Shown here in pieces: positions 23,778 to 34,900 of a stretch of 64,000 nt of DNA (its first letter is position 1; the number at the start of each line of letters is the position of its first letter). Both the position numbers and the translations under genes were made by a program. The notes under the pieces are model-generated. The model searched no databases. It was not told the origin of the DNA and saw only the letters and a program-made list of their open reading frames with translations. Source of the stretch: Amoebophrya sp. A120 (Eukaryota > Sar > Dinophyceae > Syndiniales > Amoebophryaceae); the NCBI GenBank assembly GCA_905178155.1, contig CAJINV010000015.1, forward strand, positions 62,001-126,000, given 5' to 3'.

Positions 23778-24890
23778 TTAGAGCAAAATAAATGCGCAGC
23801 AACACTTGCACTGTTGACTGCGGGGCTCTAGTACGAAAAATCTGCGATGAATCTGGCTGAAATTTTGTTGGGTCGCAGAAAAAATCTCAAAGTGTGAAGT
23901 GTATGCTCGGGAAAAAAATATCAAAGTGTGAAGTGTATGGTCGGGGAAAAAAACATCAAAATGCGAAGTGTATAGTCGGGAAAAAAATATCAAAGTGTGA
24001 AGTGTATTGTCGGGAAAGAAATATCAAAGTGCGAAGTGTATGGTCGGGAAAAAAACATCAAAGTGTGAAGCGCATGGTCGGGAAAAAAACATCAAAGTGT
24101 GAAGTGTAACTTGCTCAGGAAAAAATATCAACGTTGGGTCAGGAATAAAATATCAAGGGCACAGCAAAAATAGGCTCAAGAGTGAAGTGTACGAATGCAT
24201 CACAATTGGAGTGACGGCCTAAAGGAAAAACGAACTTCGCAGGCATAAGACAAGAAAAATATTTCTAGCCGAGCACGAACCTGGCGTCCGAATTAATATC
24301 GCAAGGCAAGTTGAAATCGATATTTACGGATTTTTAGGATACAATTGAAGAAGCAAGCGGAAAGAAAAAGGTAGTATTTATGTTTGCTAACAAACCCACC
24401 GCTGTTGCTGTTTGGGAAGGGAAAAATGATTTCGTTTGAAAAAATGCCAGCGATCATGCTGGAAATAAACAGTTGTGGAGCTGGTTGTTTTTTTGAACCG
24501 GATCAGTTTTCAATTCGGTTTTCTTGCCTGCCACGGTTGATCTTCGTCCTTGACTGATTGGCCTCGAAAGCGAGACGATCTGCAGCCTGGGAAAAGATGA
24601 TCAAGATTCTGAGTAGGATCAGGATTTCGAGTACGCTTCAGGTAGGATCAAGATTTATTTGAAGAGGAGCTCTTTGTACTGGGCCAGATTCGCATCATCG
24701 CAAAATTTAGTAGTTTCGAAGATTTTATTGGGCTGTACATGGCAATGATAGTGATACGTCCGTCGGGTAAGCATGAGTTGAATTATGAGAGCATCGACAT
24801 GACACCTTGAATGGAGATGCACTTCTCAGTCAGAAACAGTAACGCATCGCCAATTTTCTATTTCACTATCCCTGTATGCCCTCAACATCT
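23778..24890. other. Intergenic with a minisatellite
   Basis: This gap separates the start of the 735-residue protein gene from the stop of the D-serine dehydratase gene. Apart from the tandem array at 23886-24112 I see no gene or element. Confidence 0.5.
23886..24112. repeat. About seven tandem units of 33 bp
   Basis: The unit contains TCAAAGTGTGAAGTGTATG followed by GTCGGGAAAAAAA, with scattered substitutions. The array lies about 110 bases upstream of the start codon at 23777, in the promoter-proximal position of that gene. Confidence 0.9.
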
Positions 24891-27800
24891 TCACCCGTGC
24901 CCACTGCACCTTTCCCAGGTTGCAACGATGTTTTCTTTCGCGTCCTCGACAACCAAACTTCGATACTGATGACACGCCGCGCAGGAATGGAACGGCGCGA
25001 TGGTGATCACGGTCCCCACTGGGTACTTTGCGGCTAGATTTATTTTCATACTTCTAGGAGCTTTTTTTCCCCCGCCTTCCTCGTCCTTCACCACCACTTC
25101 CCCCGTCTCCTGCTTGATATTGTGAGGAACAATCCCCCCTCCCCATACCAAAAAGCGGCACTACTGAAAACTTGTGATGCTGATTTGTGACCACAGATCG
25201 TCCCTTTATTGCCAGAGGGGAAAGCCAGAGAATCAGCCGCGTTTCGCAGGCGCTTTGTGATGCTGGATCGCCTACAGAAGACATGCCTGCCTTGCTAGGT
25301 GCCTACAGCAAAACGCCCCTACTCAGTCGCTGCATCTGCCTGCAGTCCTCTACTGCTAGACAGATTGGATTTGTGTACACAAATTTCGCATCACAGATTT
25401 CGGCTTTGATATGGGGAGGGGGGATTTTTCACTTTGATACTTGAGGCTCTTGATTTTCAACTCCGGGTGCGACAGAATTCTGCCGTAATTCACTTCCGCC
25501 CCCTGCGTATCAATCGCAAAAATGTCTGGGTCTGGAAGATTTTAGGACACGTCATGCAGGGTTTGCATGACCCATGAGGTCTGGAATGCGGGACTTAGCA
25601 TGACAGACTCTGCGAGGTCTCTGCCATGCCTATTCTGCATGAGAAACTCCGTTCCAACTTGGTCAAAAGTGGACAGCTTTTGGTACTCACGCAACACAGA
25701 TTTCTGCATCATTCAGATTTAGCATGACAAGTTGCAATCTTCCAGACCCAGACATTTTTGCGATTCATATTGCGCGGACATGCCCGTCCAACCGCAGTCG
25801 ATCAGGAGTTTCTCTTCGTAAATCGATATCACCGTCGCTTTCACAAAACACGCAACGTCAGATATCAAAAGGAAAAATCCCCCCTCCCCATATCGAGACG
25901 AAGTTTCTGATGCTGGATTTGGATACACAAATCAAGTCTGTGTTGCAGTAGAGGACTGCACGCGGATCGTAAGCCTAGGCAGGGGCCTTTTGGTGTAGGC
26001 GCCTAGCATGGTAGACGGCCGCCCTGTTGGCCTTCCAGCATTACCAAGCGCCTGCATAACGTGGCGCACAGCCTGAACTTGCCTTCCTGCAAGACAGACG
26101 CGATTTGTGGTCACAAATCTGCATCACAAATTTTCAGACGGATGCGTTTCCAATATGGGGAGGAGGGATTTTGCCTCACAATATCGGAAATGTCGCAGCT
26201 TTTGATCAAATCCGCCTGCTATCAAATGTAAAAATGTCTGGGTCTGGAAAGTTGGAACTTGTGATGCTAACTTTGGACTCTAAAAAAATCTGTATTGCAT
26301 GACCAGCAAGAGGAGCCACATTTGTGCTAGGCGAGGAGGGCATTTGTCATGCGGAAGTGGCATCAGGAAGCTTTCCAAAAATCTGTGATGCTGGGTCATG
26401 CATTACAAGCATCATGGGTCATGCCAGACAAGCATGACAAGCCTTCCATTCTTCCAGACCCAGACATTTTTACATTTGATACCTGCATCTGGTCGAAAAA
26501 GAGGTAGGATCAAAGTGAAAAATCCCCCCCTCCCCATATCAAACTGGAAATCTGTGATGCTGATTTGTGGCCACAAATCACTTTTGTCTTGCCGACAGGG
26601 CAACAGGAGCCCTGTGGCGCATTCTAAACCCCGTCTGTCATGAGCTTTCGACTACTGCAAACCTGTTTGCTATGCCTAATTGCTAGCCTTCTGCATACCC
26701 GAACAGGCTTGGAAATAAATACCGCCAGGCACTTTCTGCAAGACAAATCTGATTTGCAACCACATATCAGCATCACAAATTTCCTTTTCGGTATGGGGAG
26801 GGGGAATAATTTTTCCTCACAATAGGTAGTTCCCGCAATGGAGCTCCGTCAGTTTAAACACTTTCGGCTTGTAGTTCGGATTTATCCGACTGATCGCCGT
26901 TGGTAAAAATGTTTTCCCTTGTAGCGGTAGATACCTATTCGGAATCTCGAAACTGCAGCTGGGCGTGCTGCCGATGGTGATTTCGGGGAATTCGAATTGG
27001 TCACAAGTTTCGTACACCCGCTTGGCAAACTCCACGGCAGTCGTTGCTTCCTCGACAAACGCCTCGACGCACTCCTTCTGCGTTTGACAGCTGTACGCCG
27101 GGGCTGCGTGGATGTAGATCCCGTGTAGTGTGAAGGATTTTGGGTTTGCCAGTAGAAATCGCATCAGATCCAATGCCTCTTCTCCCTCCGGGTTTAACCC
27201 AGCCTGGTGCATCTGCAGTGGCTGATGTTGTTGTTCGAGGTGGTCTTGATTTGGTTTCTTGGCAGCAACAGTACTGCCGCTCTTTCTCTTTGATGATGCT
27301 TCTTGCTGTGAAGCTGTAGATGATCTTCCCCCGACCATAACATAGACGGACAGCTTCTTCGTTATCTTCGCTTTTTTCACCAAAAACTCCGCTTGCTGCA
27401 CGTGATCGATTAGGAAGTGCACAACCTTCTCCTCCGGTGTTTTTTGCTGTTCCGTATTATTAACCTCGTCCTTCTTCCGCCTCTTTGGTGATGAACTTGA
27501 TTCCCCCTTGTCTGGTAGTACTTCCTTCGAAGATTTTGAAAACAAAAACGGCTGCAGAATCTCGCTTTTCACCTTGGAAACCGGAAAAGGAATCGCGTAG
27601 ATCACGTCCGTGAAGTTGTGCCTATTCACGTAGAAATCCAATTCCTGCAACGTTGACACGATGATCGTGGATCTCTTCCCTCCGGTTTGCAGCAAAGCGT
27701 ATGGCGGTCTCAGCTGTTACATTCTCAACTGTTACACGGATTTGTCATGCACAATTGCCATTAGCCTCCACTTGATCAAGGTGCTTAGCATGACAAACCT

Positions 27801-28080
27801 TCGAAGGGCTAAACAGCATGATGATCTGTGGAAAATCTGTGATGCGAAAGCTGCAATATTGGCACTTTCACTGTTGCTGTTTTTGCAATACAAATCCATG
27901 TAACAGTTGAGAATGTAACGTTTGAGAACGCCATAAAGCGCCCTCCAACGTTTTGTGCGTCTTGACGTGCGGACGGAAGTTCAGGTCGAGTTTCTTGCAC
28001 TTGTCCAGCATCTTTTTTGCGTTTCGCTCCGCGGTCGGGAGGCGGACCACGCAGGCGGGGGTGGAAAGAGACGAAGGCAT
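24891..28080 (-). CDS. DSD1: D-serine dehydratase-like PLP enzyme (fold type III)
   Basis: The family converts D-serine to pyruvate and ammonia using pyridoxal phosphate and zinc. Seven exons (28080-27935, 27693-26825, 26502-26482, 26214-26184, 25857-25771, 25503-25440, 25112-24891) sum to exactly 480 codons, 479 residues plus TGA; yeast Dsd1 has 428. STPACVV and FRPHVKTHKT match the N-terminal PLP-lysine motif of the family. IYIHAAPAYS, ITIGSTPSC and ELHCGNYLFFDQMQ follow in family order, then LLIDCGWTGMS and HPELKIKSLKQE. PFHSC near the end supplies the His-x-Cys pair that binds zinc in eukaryotic enzymes. Two Lys/Gln/Ser-rich inserts in exon 2 explain the extra length. All six introns are introner elements. 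Enzymes of this fold also act on D-threonine, so the substrate is inferred. Confidence 0.9.
25118..25439. mobile_element. Introner element IE-B8
   Basis: The flanking repeat is CTTGA (25113-25117, 25440-25444). Removal joins LKIKSLK to QETGEVVV of the D-serine dehydratase. Confidence 0.93.
25508..25770. mobile_element. Introner element IE-A6
   Basis: The flanking repeat is TGCG (25504-25507, 25771-25774). Removal joins GWTGMSAQ to GAEVNYGR. Confidence 0.92.
25863..26183. mobile_element. Introner element IE-B9
   Basis: The flanking repeat is imperfect (TCAGA at 25858-25862, TCGGA at 26184-26188). Removal joins KSCDISD to VACFVKATV. Confidence 0.88.
26220..26481. mobile_element. Introner element IE-A7
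   Basis: The flanking repeat is CCTGC (26215-26219, 26482-26486). Removal joins LFFDQMQ to ADLIKSC. The exons on either side are only about 21 and 31 bases long. Confidence 0.93.
26508..26824. mobile_element. Introner element IE-B10
   Basis: The flanking repeat is GGTAG (26503-26507, 26825-26829). Removal joins TELHCGNYL to FFDQMQ, restoring the conserved HCGNY..D motif of the dehydratase. Confidence 0.93.
27700..27934. mobile_element. Introner element IE-H2
   Basis: Perfect arms TTACATTCTCAACTGTTAC and GTAACAGTTGAGAATGTAA lie inside longer imperfect arms that begin ATGGCG and end CGCCAT. The flanking repeat is AAAGCG (27694-27699, 27935-27940). Removal joins HKTLEGAL to LQTGGKRS. Confidence 0.92.
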
Positions 28081-29137
28081 AATTTTGCGTCTAATTATTT
28101 CGAAGCGACTAGAGACAGAGAGGCATAGCGATGGGCTGCATACTGTGGCTTTGTATTAAGCTGCAACTACAAGACCGCTTCCAAAGACTTTGACTGAGTC
28201 TTTTCGCAGCACGCAGATAGCTTACCAGCTGCGGCGTCAGATGCCTTCGAGCGTCTTCAGGTGTCTGTGTCTCGGATCTTTTAAAACAATGCGCAAGAAG
28301 AAATCACTACCGAATTGTTCATACACCTGACTTGTGTTCTGCGGCCGCGAAATGACGCACAAGATCGCAAAATGCCGCGGAAACCAAGAGACGAACAAGT
28401 TGCCACGACACGCCGAGTCTTCACACTCTCGCTTCTATGCGAAATCCTTATCCCATGCTTATTTTATTTTCAAGACTGATGCTCCGTGCGTTAGAATTCT
28501 GAAGTCAGAGTGTCCGAAACTGCTTCCAAAATCCCATTTACGGGCGAAAGTAGTATCTATCGGCGGTCAGCGAGGCCGGACCACGCTAGGAGGTACGAAG
28601 AAGTATCCCAGAGGGAAGAATCTTCTAGTTCGATAGTTTGTGACTTCTCTAGTAAACTGAAAGTTTGTCAGTGCTTACACCTGGAGTCTTTTTCGTTATT
28701 TGCCTGACTCACTTATTCAGCACATTTTTTTTTCATCCGTTTCGTTTTTTGAGTATTTTCTTGCTATCGATTCTTTCTCTGGATGTACAGACGCGAGTAT
28801 CAATAGTTTTCGTGCTCTTTCTTACATTACTCAAAATCAAAAAGCGAATGTCTCTTTCCCTGCTGCGCAATTATTGGCAACGATGGGTTCATATTAGGGT
28901 AGCCAGCGTTTCCTCATTATGTTTGAGTGCTGTTAATATAACATCTGGAGTGGCTTGAGTACTGTTGTTTCGAGGTGAAGCAGCTGAAAAGTGGGCAAAA
29001 AAAAAAACAAAAAAAAATTTTGTGCTGGATGCTTATGCACCAGAAAAAAGCTGGCAGTGGAGACGTTTTATGGAAAATGGAAACAGTTCTGCTGCAGCAT
29101 TCGGGTCCTCGACCACTCCTGTCGGATACAACAGTTA
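28081..29137. other. Intergenic, no confident gene
   Basis: This is the 5' flank of the D-serine dehydratase gene and the 3' flank of the next gene. Plus-strand frames at 28334-28636 and 28665-28958 have no recognisable features and AT-rich, non-protein-like content. No introner element was seen. Confidence 0.4.
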
Positions 29138-29946
29138 CATCACGTCCTCGTCATCAGATGCCTGGGTTGACACGGTTTCCGCCACGGAAGCGTATCCAAT
29201 GCAGAACGCCGGGGTCTGGAGAAGCTAGATTCTCCATGTCTGGCGATTTCTTTCAAAGATCTTTATTGCTTGGCCGACAAATAACCTTCAGCTTTATACT
29301 TGTGAGGCTTGTCATGCAAGTAAGTAGGACACAACATCTTGAAGAGTTGCCCGCCAGACACGACGCAGCGTCTTTCATGCCCTTTATGCCCGGCTGCATT
29401 CTTGGCAAAGAATCCAACATCGCAAGCTTCCAGACCCTTGCAACACTACTTTCTCTGCAGCGGATAAGCAGCGGCCGCGGTCCTTTTTCACGTCCTCGTC
29501 CTCCTCCACGGCCTCCTGGACCACCTCGAGATCGTGCGTGTTCTTGTCTAGCGATCCGCGCCGGATCGCTGCCGCTTCTTCCGTACGGCGCGCCCAGCGC
29601 TCGAACGCGAGTGTGACTAGGCACCTGCGCGGCGTTGCCGGCTCCGGCGTGAGGGCGATGGATTCGGTCATTTGCAAATCGTCCACCCAGTTGCTTTATC
29701 AAATGCAAGAGTGTCTGGGTCTGGAAGGATGTAACTTGTGATGGTGCATTTGGATTCTGCAAAAATCTGTATTGCATGATCAGGTAAAGAGTCCCAACTT
29801 TTGCGACAGCGGAAAATCTGTGATGCTAGGGCATGCATCACAGACATCAGGAGTCATGCGAAATGTGCATGACAAACCTTGCACCCCTCCGGACCCAGAC
29901 ATATTTGCATTTGATATGCTTTTCTCCAGTGTTCCGCGATTCCTGT
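29138..29946 (-). CDS. Hypothetical acidic protein, C-terminal exons only
   Basis: Three exons are supported. A short one starts after an AG acceptor at about 29946 (NRGTLEKS). It is joined in frame across IE-A9 to a longer exon (NWVDDLQMTESIALTPEP, then LVTLAFERWARRTEEAAAIR and a Glu/Asp-rich stretch). A last exon ends ASVAETVSTQASDDEDVM with TAA near 29138. The junction across the diverged element at 29196-29455 was not resolved to the base. Upstream exons, if any, were not found with confidence. No domain recognised. Confidence 0.5.
29196..29455. mobile_element. Introner element IE-A8, diverged
   Basis: GGGGTCTGGAGAAG at the left and CTTCCAGACCCTTGCAAC at the right are recognisable family A arms. 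The flanking repeat has decayed, so the edges are approximate. Confidence 0.6.
29698..29916. mobile_element. Introner element IE-A9
   Basis: The flanking repeat is TGCTTT (29692-29697, 29917-29922). Removal joins GTLEKS to NWVDDLQM. It is shorter than most family A copies. Confidence 0.9.
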
Positions 29947-30452
29947 TGTAAATTGCAAAAATTAGGTCTGCAGTTCAGGGCAGATGCAACTTGTGGCGCT
30001 TGCGCGTGAATACTGACAAAAATCTAGTGGTTTTCTTTCAATTGTACATGGGAATAAAACGCAACTTACTGTCCTGTTTGCCAGGAACAATGAGAATTCG
30101 TTTCGAAACTTTGTCATGCATTTAAAAGAGCTTCGGGTATCCGCAAATCACCATCACAAATTCCCTGTCTCAGACATCTTTTCAAAGCATACAACTTTGG
30201 ATCCGACACCGGCAGGACAACGAAGTTGTTCACTTTCTTCTCCTGCTGAAAATCTTCACCACCCAATTTCTAAGACTGAGATGGGTCGCCACGCATGACA
30301 ACTTTGGGAGTGCTTCTACTGCGGTACCGAGTGCAACCGCATAATATAATCTCGTCAGCTTCGAGTACGAGAGCACGACAAATCAATTATAAATCCCCAG
30401 CTACAACAACATCATCAGAAAACACTCTGTACCGCGAAGCACATCATCATCA

Positions 30453-30797
30453 TCATGTAGTGGACACCCGCACCCAGCGCCACAGGTCAAGGATCCCCTC
30501 CCCGGGGGGTGGGCGAGGAAGCACTTTCGGCGACCTCCACATACAAAAGCCGAGCGCTACCACGGCAAGTCGCCCCAATAGAAGTACCAACCAGTCGGGA
30601 GCTACCCACCACACCTGATCAGTACAGCCCGGCCACATGAGGTATATTCTGGGCATGCAAATTGGTATGACAATTATGGGGAGAGTATTGTCTCGTGCAG
30701 GATATTTGTCCGGCAGGACCGTGCGTGAAGTCGAGAATATGCGGTAACGGACCTGCTCGGGCCCGTTTTCGGTGAGACGGTACATCAACATCTTCAA
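30453..30797 (-). CDS. Possible small membrane protein, 114 residues
   Basis: A single open frame from ATG at 30797 to a stop at 30453. It contains one strongly hydrophobic stretch (WLVLLLGRLAVVALGFCMW) that could span a membrane, preceded by a basic, Arg-containing N-terminus. No family recognised and no introner element interrupts it. It could instead be part of a spliced gene including the 29138-29946 exons. Confidence 0.35.
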   Translation of the reverse strand: MKMLMYRLTENGPEQVRYRIFSTSRTVLPDKYPARDNTLPIIVIPICMPRIYLMWPGCTDQVWWVAPDWLVLLLGRLAVVALGFCMWRSPKVLPRPPPGEGILDLWRWVRVSTT

Positions 30798-31683
30798 TCC
30801 TCAGTCGAAGTTGTCGTAATGTGCTTGCAATGAGAAGTATCAGGAGCTCCTTAGTCGGAGTGCGACTACAATGCTAACTCGAAACTGTAAGGAATATGTT
30901 TCAACAGCAATAAATGAGAGACCGACGACCACAAGCGAGCTGCAACACAGAGACTGTCCTCCGCAACAAGGGACGACCGAAACTTTGAGCTTTCCTTGCT
31001 GTGACACAAACTACCAATGTATTGCCCTATCGAAGATTTCTTCCGTTTCGAAAATGAATCAGGCTTCGAAATGAGAATCACGACGGAAGATCGGGTCGGA
31101 AAATGACTTTGATCTGAAAAAATAGAAATCAAAAGCACAAAAAAAATCAAGAAACCGGGAAAGAAGTAAAGCGTCTCGAACTCCCGCTGTGAAGATCAAA
31201 GTTCTTGATTTATTCGCGCTTCCCAAGCGTAGCGTCAGCAATGCGCTGAAGTAGCCTTACATTTTCGTCGTTTTCTTGTAGATAGTCTTGTATTGTTTCA
31301 GGTGATTTGTTGACTCCGTGTCATTGGAAGAAATAAACTATTGAGTTCTCCCGGTAGAGGAGACAACTCCTTGTATTTTCGTGTTGTTTTTTTTTCAACC
31401 TTTTCCACTACGGTTCTGAAACAGACGCAGATGAATGCGAGTCTGTCACAGCCGATGCAGCTTCTCGGAATGAAGATGTGTGGCGTGTTTTCGTTTTCCG
31501 GGTCCCACATATCTCCATCATAGCTTGTTTTCGTTTATTCCTTTGCAGCCCCTTGGCAGCTGGAAGAACATAAATTCAGGTATAAAAACGGAAGAACTTC
31601 TTTTGTTTCGTTGCCGATCATCTTTATCGTCAAATTTGGGCCCCCACAGGCAGAAAAACTGCTCCGGTAAGAGAGCCGATCTT
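30798..31683. other. Intergenic, nothing recognised
   Basis: AT-rich sequence with only short open frames and no repeat or element that I can support. Confidence 0.4.
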
Positions 31684-31869
31684 CTAGTGAGGAAAAAGTA
31701 TAAGTAACCACCACCTGACACAGAAAACAACAATGAATAAGACCACAGCAAGAAGTGCACTGATGTTGCTTTCCATTGAGTTCTTCATTGAAGAGAAAGC
31801 AGCCGCTCGGTAAGAGGATGTCTTTGTATACGCAGTACGAGCAGTTGCAGGCTCGTCAAGAATGATCAT
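31684..31869 (-). CDS. Possible small single-pass membrane protein or exon
   Basis: The frame from ATG at 31869 encodes about 61 residues with a hydrophobic segment (ALLAVVLFIVVFC) near the C-terminus, as in tail-anchored proteins. The frame may continue through a GT donor after the hydrophobic segment, so the true end is unknown. No family recognised. Confidence 0.3.
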   Translation of the reverse strand: MIILDEPATARTAYTKTSSYRAAAFSSMKNSMESNISALLAVVLFIVVFCVRWWLLILFPH

Positions 31870-31942
31870 TCTGCGGTGTAAGAAGAATGAACTGAAATTT
31901 TGAAGTCATACTATCTCTTCTCCTATACTCTTTTTCTTTTCC

Positions 31943-34900
31943 TCATTCGTCGTAAAACGTCGCCCCCCGTGGCTGTACGTACGCCCCACCCTTTATCCAA
32001 GAAAAAAACACCATCGCCGTCACATTTAGGAGGTTTTGCATCAGAAATTTGGCTCGCATGACAAATTTTTATTGTATTGCAAAAACACAAAGGGAAATCG
32101 TCTATAAATCTTGACTGTGATGCATTTTTGCGCATGACAAAAATTTTTGTATTGCAAAAATGTGCAAAAGTGATTGTGATGGTGTTTTTTCTTGAATACC
32201 CTTCTCGGTTTGGTAGAAAATCAGGGAAAATCGTTGGTTTTTCATTGCTATGAAGTGCAAAAGCATCGCACTCGTATTGATGCATTACAAATTTCCTCAG
32301 CATGAGAATGTAATGCGGATTTACCTCAAGAAAAAGATTTGTATATGCATGACTGCAATTACTACGAATGCGATACTTTTGCAGTTCATAAGTGCCGTTC
32401 GCTGCTTCAGGTGCCGGGAGAGGAAGGAATTGCAGTCGTCTACATCTTCTTCTTCCTGTAATTCTCCCTCTTTAGAACTATCGTTCCTTGACGATTTCTT
32501 GGATGCTTGGTCCGTTTGTTTCGCCGTCCCCTTATTTTCACCGGGTTCTCCCGGTGCAGCTGATCCTTGTTTCGGGCCCCACTTCGCCACAAAGTTCTTG
32601 GCATGGGCCGTCGCGGCTGAGCCGTCTGCAAGACAACTGTGAGCATCTGTATTCCTGGGTTCTTGTGTGCCCGCATAGGAGGTGGTGTCCTCGGACTATC
32701 ACAGCGGAAAAAGCTGTAGCACGACGGCATCTATGCAGCTACTCGTCCTACTGCGTAGTTCACAAAAATGCGAAGAATATCAGTCGCGGTCGACGTTCCA
32801 TGCTGTAGTTTTCATCTACAGTGACATACTTTCACGTTGTCGTGCGGCACGACGTCGTAAAATTGAGTCATGGAAGTCATGGCAACAATTTTTTCTGCAA
32901 AAAAATTCTGCAAAAAATAGCGAAAACTTTTCTTTGCAATCGTGCGCGTCGTTCTACATCTTCTCTGTGGGATACGTTCCAACCTTCCACCCAATCGGCC
33001 ACCCAGTGCACAAACCGGCCGTCGATTTTCGCAATCCGGTTGCGCGTATTCACTACCGCGACTTGCCGGCTGCACTTCTCGACGCAAATCTCGCCGCCCT
33101 TGAAATTCCCAACCGATATCGCGTAGAAGTTTCGCTTGTTCTTATCCTGAGTAAAAACGTCCCCACACCAGAGTTGTAATGCAGATTGGCAAAGACAGGA
33201 AGACTTGTAATGCTCATCCCCATGAGAGCCATTTCCAATCGTGTATTGGAATTTGTGATGCTGTGAACAGGATGAGCAGATGAGTCTGTGATGCCGCTGC
33301 ACTTGCTGACCTGCACTACACTGCGGAGTGCAACTTGTCATGCGTGACTCCCAAAACTCCTAGGTTTGTGTTGCAAAATCCCCATCCTGACTCTGGTGTG
33401 GGTACGTTTTTCCTCAGGATAGTTCTGGTGGTCGATGTGCGGCGAGCCCTGGAAGTTGTGGGTGACCGCGAGCTGATCCCAGTGCTCCGTCACAAATGCC
33501 AAATCCGCGCCGTTGTTGTACTTGGTCAAGGCCGAACGCAAAACGATTTCCGCCAAGGCCCAGATGTCGCGCTTCAGGTCAATCAGTCGGTTGTTCGCAC
33601 AGTGCAGGTTGTTCCGACAGCTTGGGTCCCGCAGGTGGCGGGTCGCGTTGGCCATAAACAATTTGATTTCTTCCGCCTCTGACATTTTCACGTCTTTGTG
33701 GGACACGATCATGTAGTGTTCCGCGTCGACGCTGGGTCGCTCCCGTTTCCGGTTGGGATGGAAGCGGTCCTGGAAGCAAACCCAGTCGATTAGTAGTTCC
33801 AGCAGCTGGTCGCAGAGGTACTGGGGAACCGCAAGATCTGCCGGTCCCTGGAGAAAGATACGGTCCCGTCTCGGGCCGCCGGCGTCTTTAGACAGATTGT
33901 CTTCAACACCATCCTCGTGGTCGAAAAACTGCGAGATATGACGAGGATTATTGCTTTTTGGACGGTCTTGTTGGTTCTGGCGACGAAGAAATTCCAGGAA
34001 CGAATTGACTTGCTGAAACGGCGCAGCAGGAGCACTTACTGTAGTCGTCGTGGCACTTCTACTGCTTGCTGATCCAGTAGCACCACTTCTTGCCGAAGAT
34101 GAGGATGAGGATGAAGAGGATATTGATGTTGGTTCAACATCTACCTGAAAAAAAGTACTATTAAACTGACTTCTCCTTGCTTCCAAATCGGCCGGAGTTC
34201 TCCAAATCAGCTCGCTCATGTAGCTCTTCAGCAGCAATTCCATGGCCTCAAAGCGCTCCATATCCAAGGAAAAAAGTGTTACAGTTACACATTTGTAGTG
34301 AATTCAGCATCACAAATTTGCCTCGCATCACGCCGAAAACTTGTAATGCAGAGATCATAAGGCAAAACGCACACAAAACGAGACACGCATGCATTTTGCG
34401 CATGACAGAGGTCGTCTGTCTTGCATGTTTTGCAACACAATGGGTAACTGTAACACTTTTTTCTTTGCATACTCGAAACCCTCGATCCACTCTTTCGCCT
34501 GGTCATTGACTTCGCATACCGCCGATCGTTCGGCCGCTTTCGCCTTTTCGGTGATCTTTTTCTGCGGAACGGGTGCTTCGATCGTTTTCCACCGTTGGAT
34601 CTTGTAATTGGAGGACTTGATTTCCAGTAGCTCCGAACCAAACAAAAGCAGCTGGTCCTTTTGTTCGCTCGTCAGCGTCATTTCGTACTTTTCCTCGTAC
34701 ATCCGTAGCATGTCCACCAAAAACTCGAAGAGTGCGTGCTCAGAGAAAAACTTGTCCTCGATCAGCCGCCGCTTCAATTCCTTCGTGGCAAGCGGCTCTA
34801 GTTGCGCGCGGAGGGAATTCGAATCCCGGTCGGAGGGGCGGAGGCCGTTCATCTGTCCAAAGTAGGAGAGCTTGATTTGGAGGGCGCGGGGAGGGCAGTC

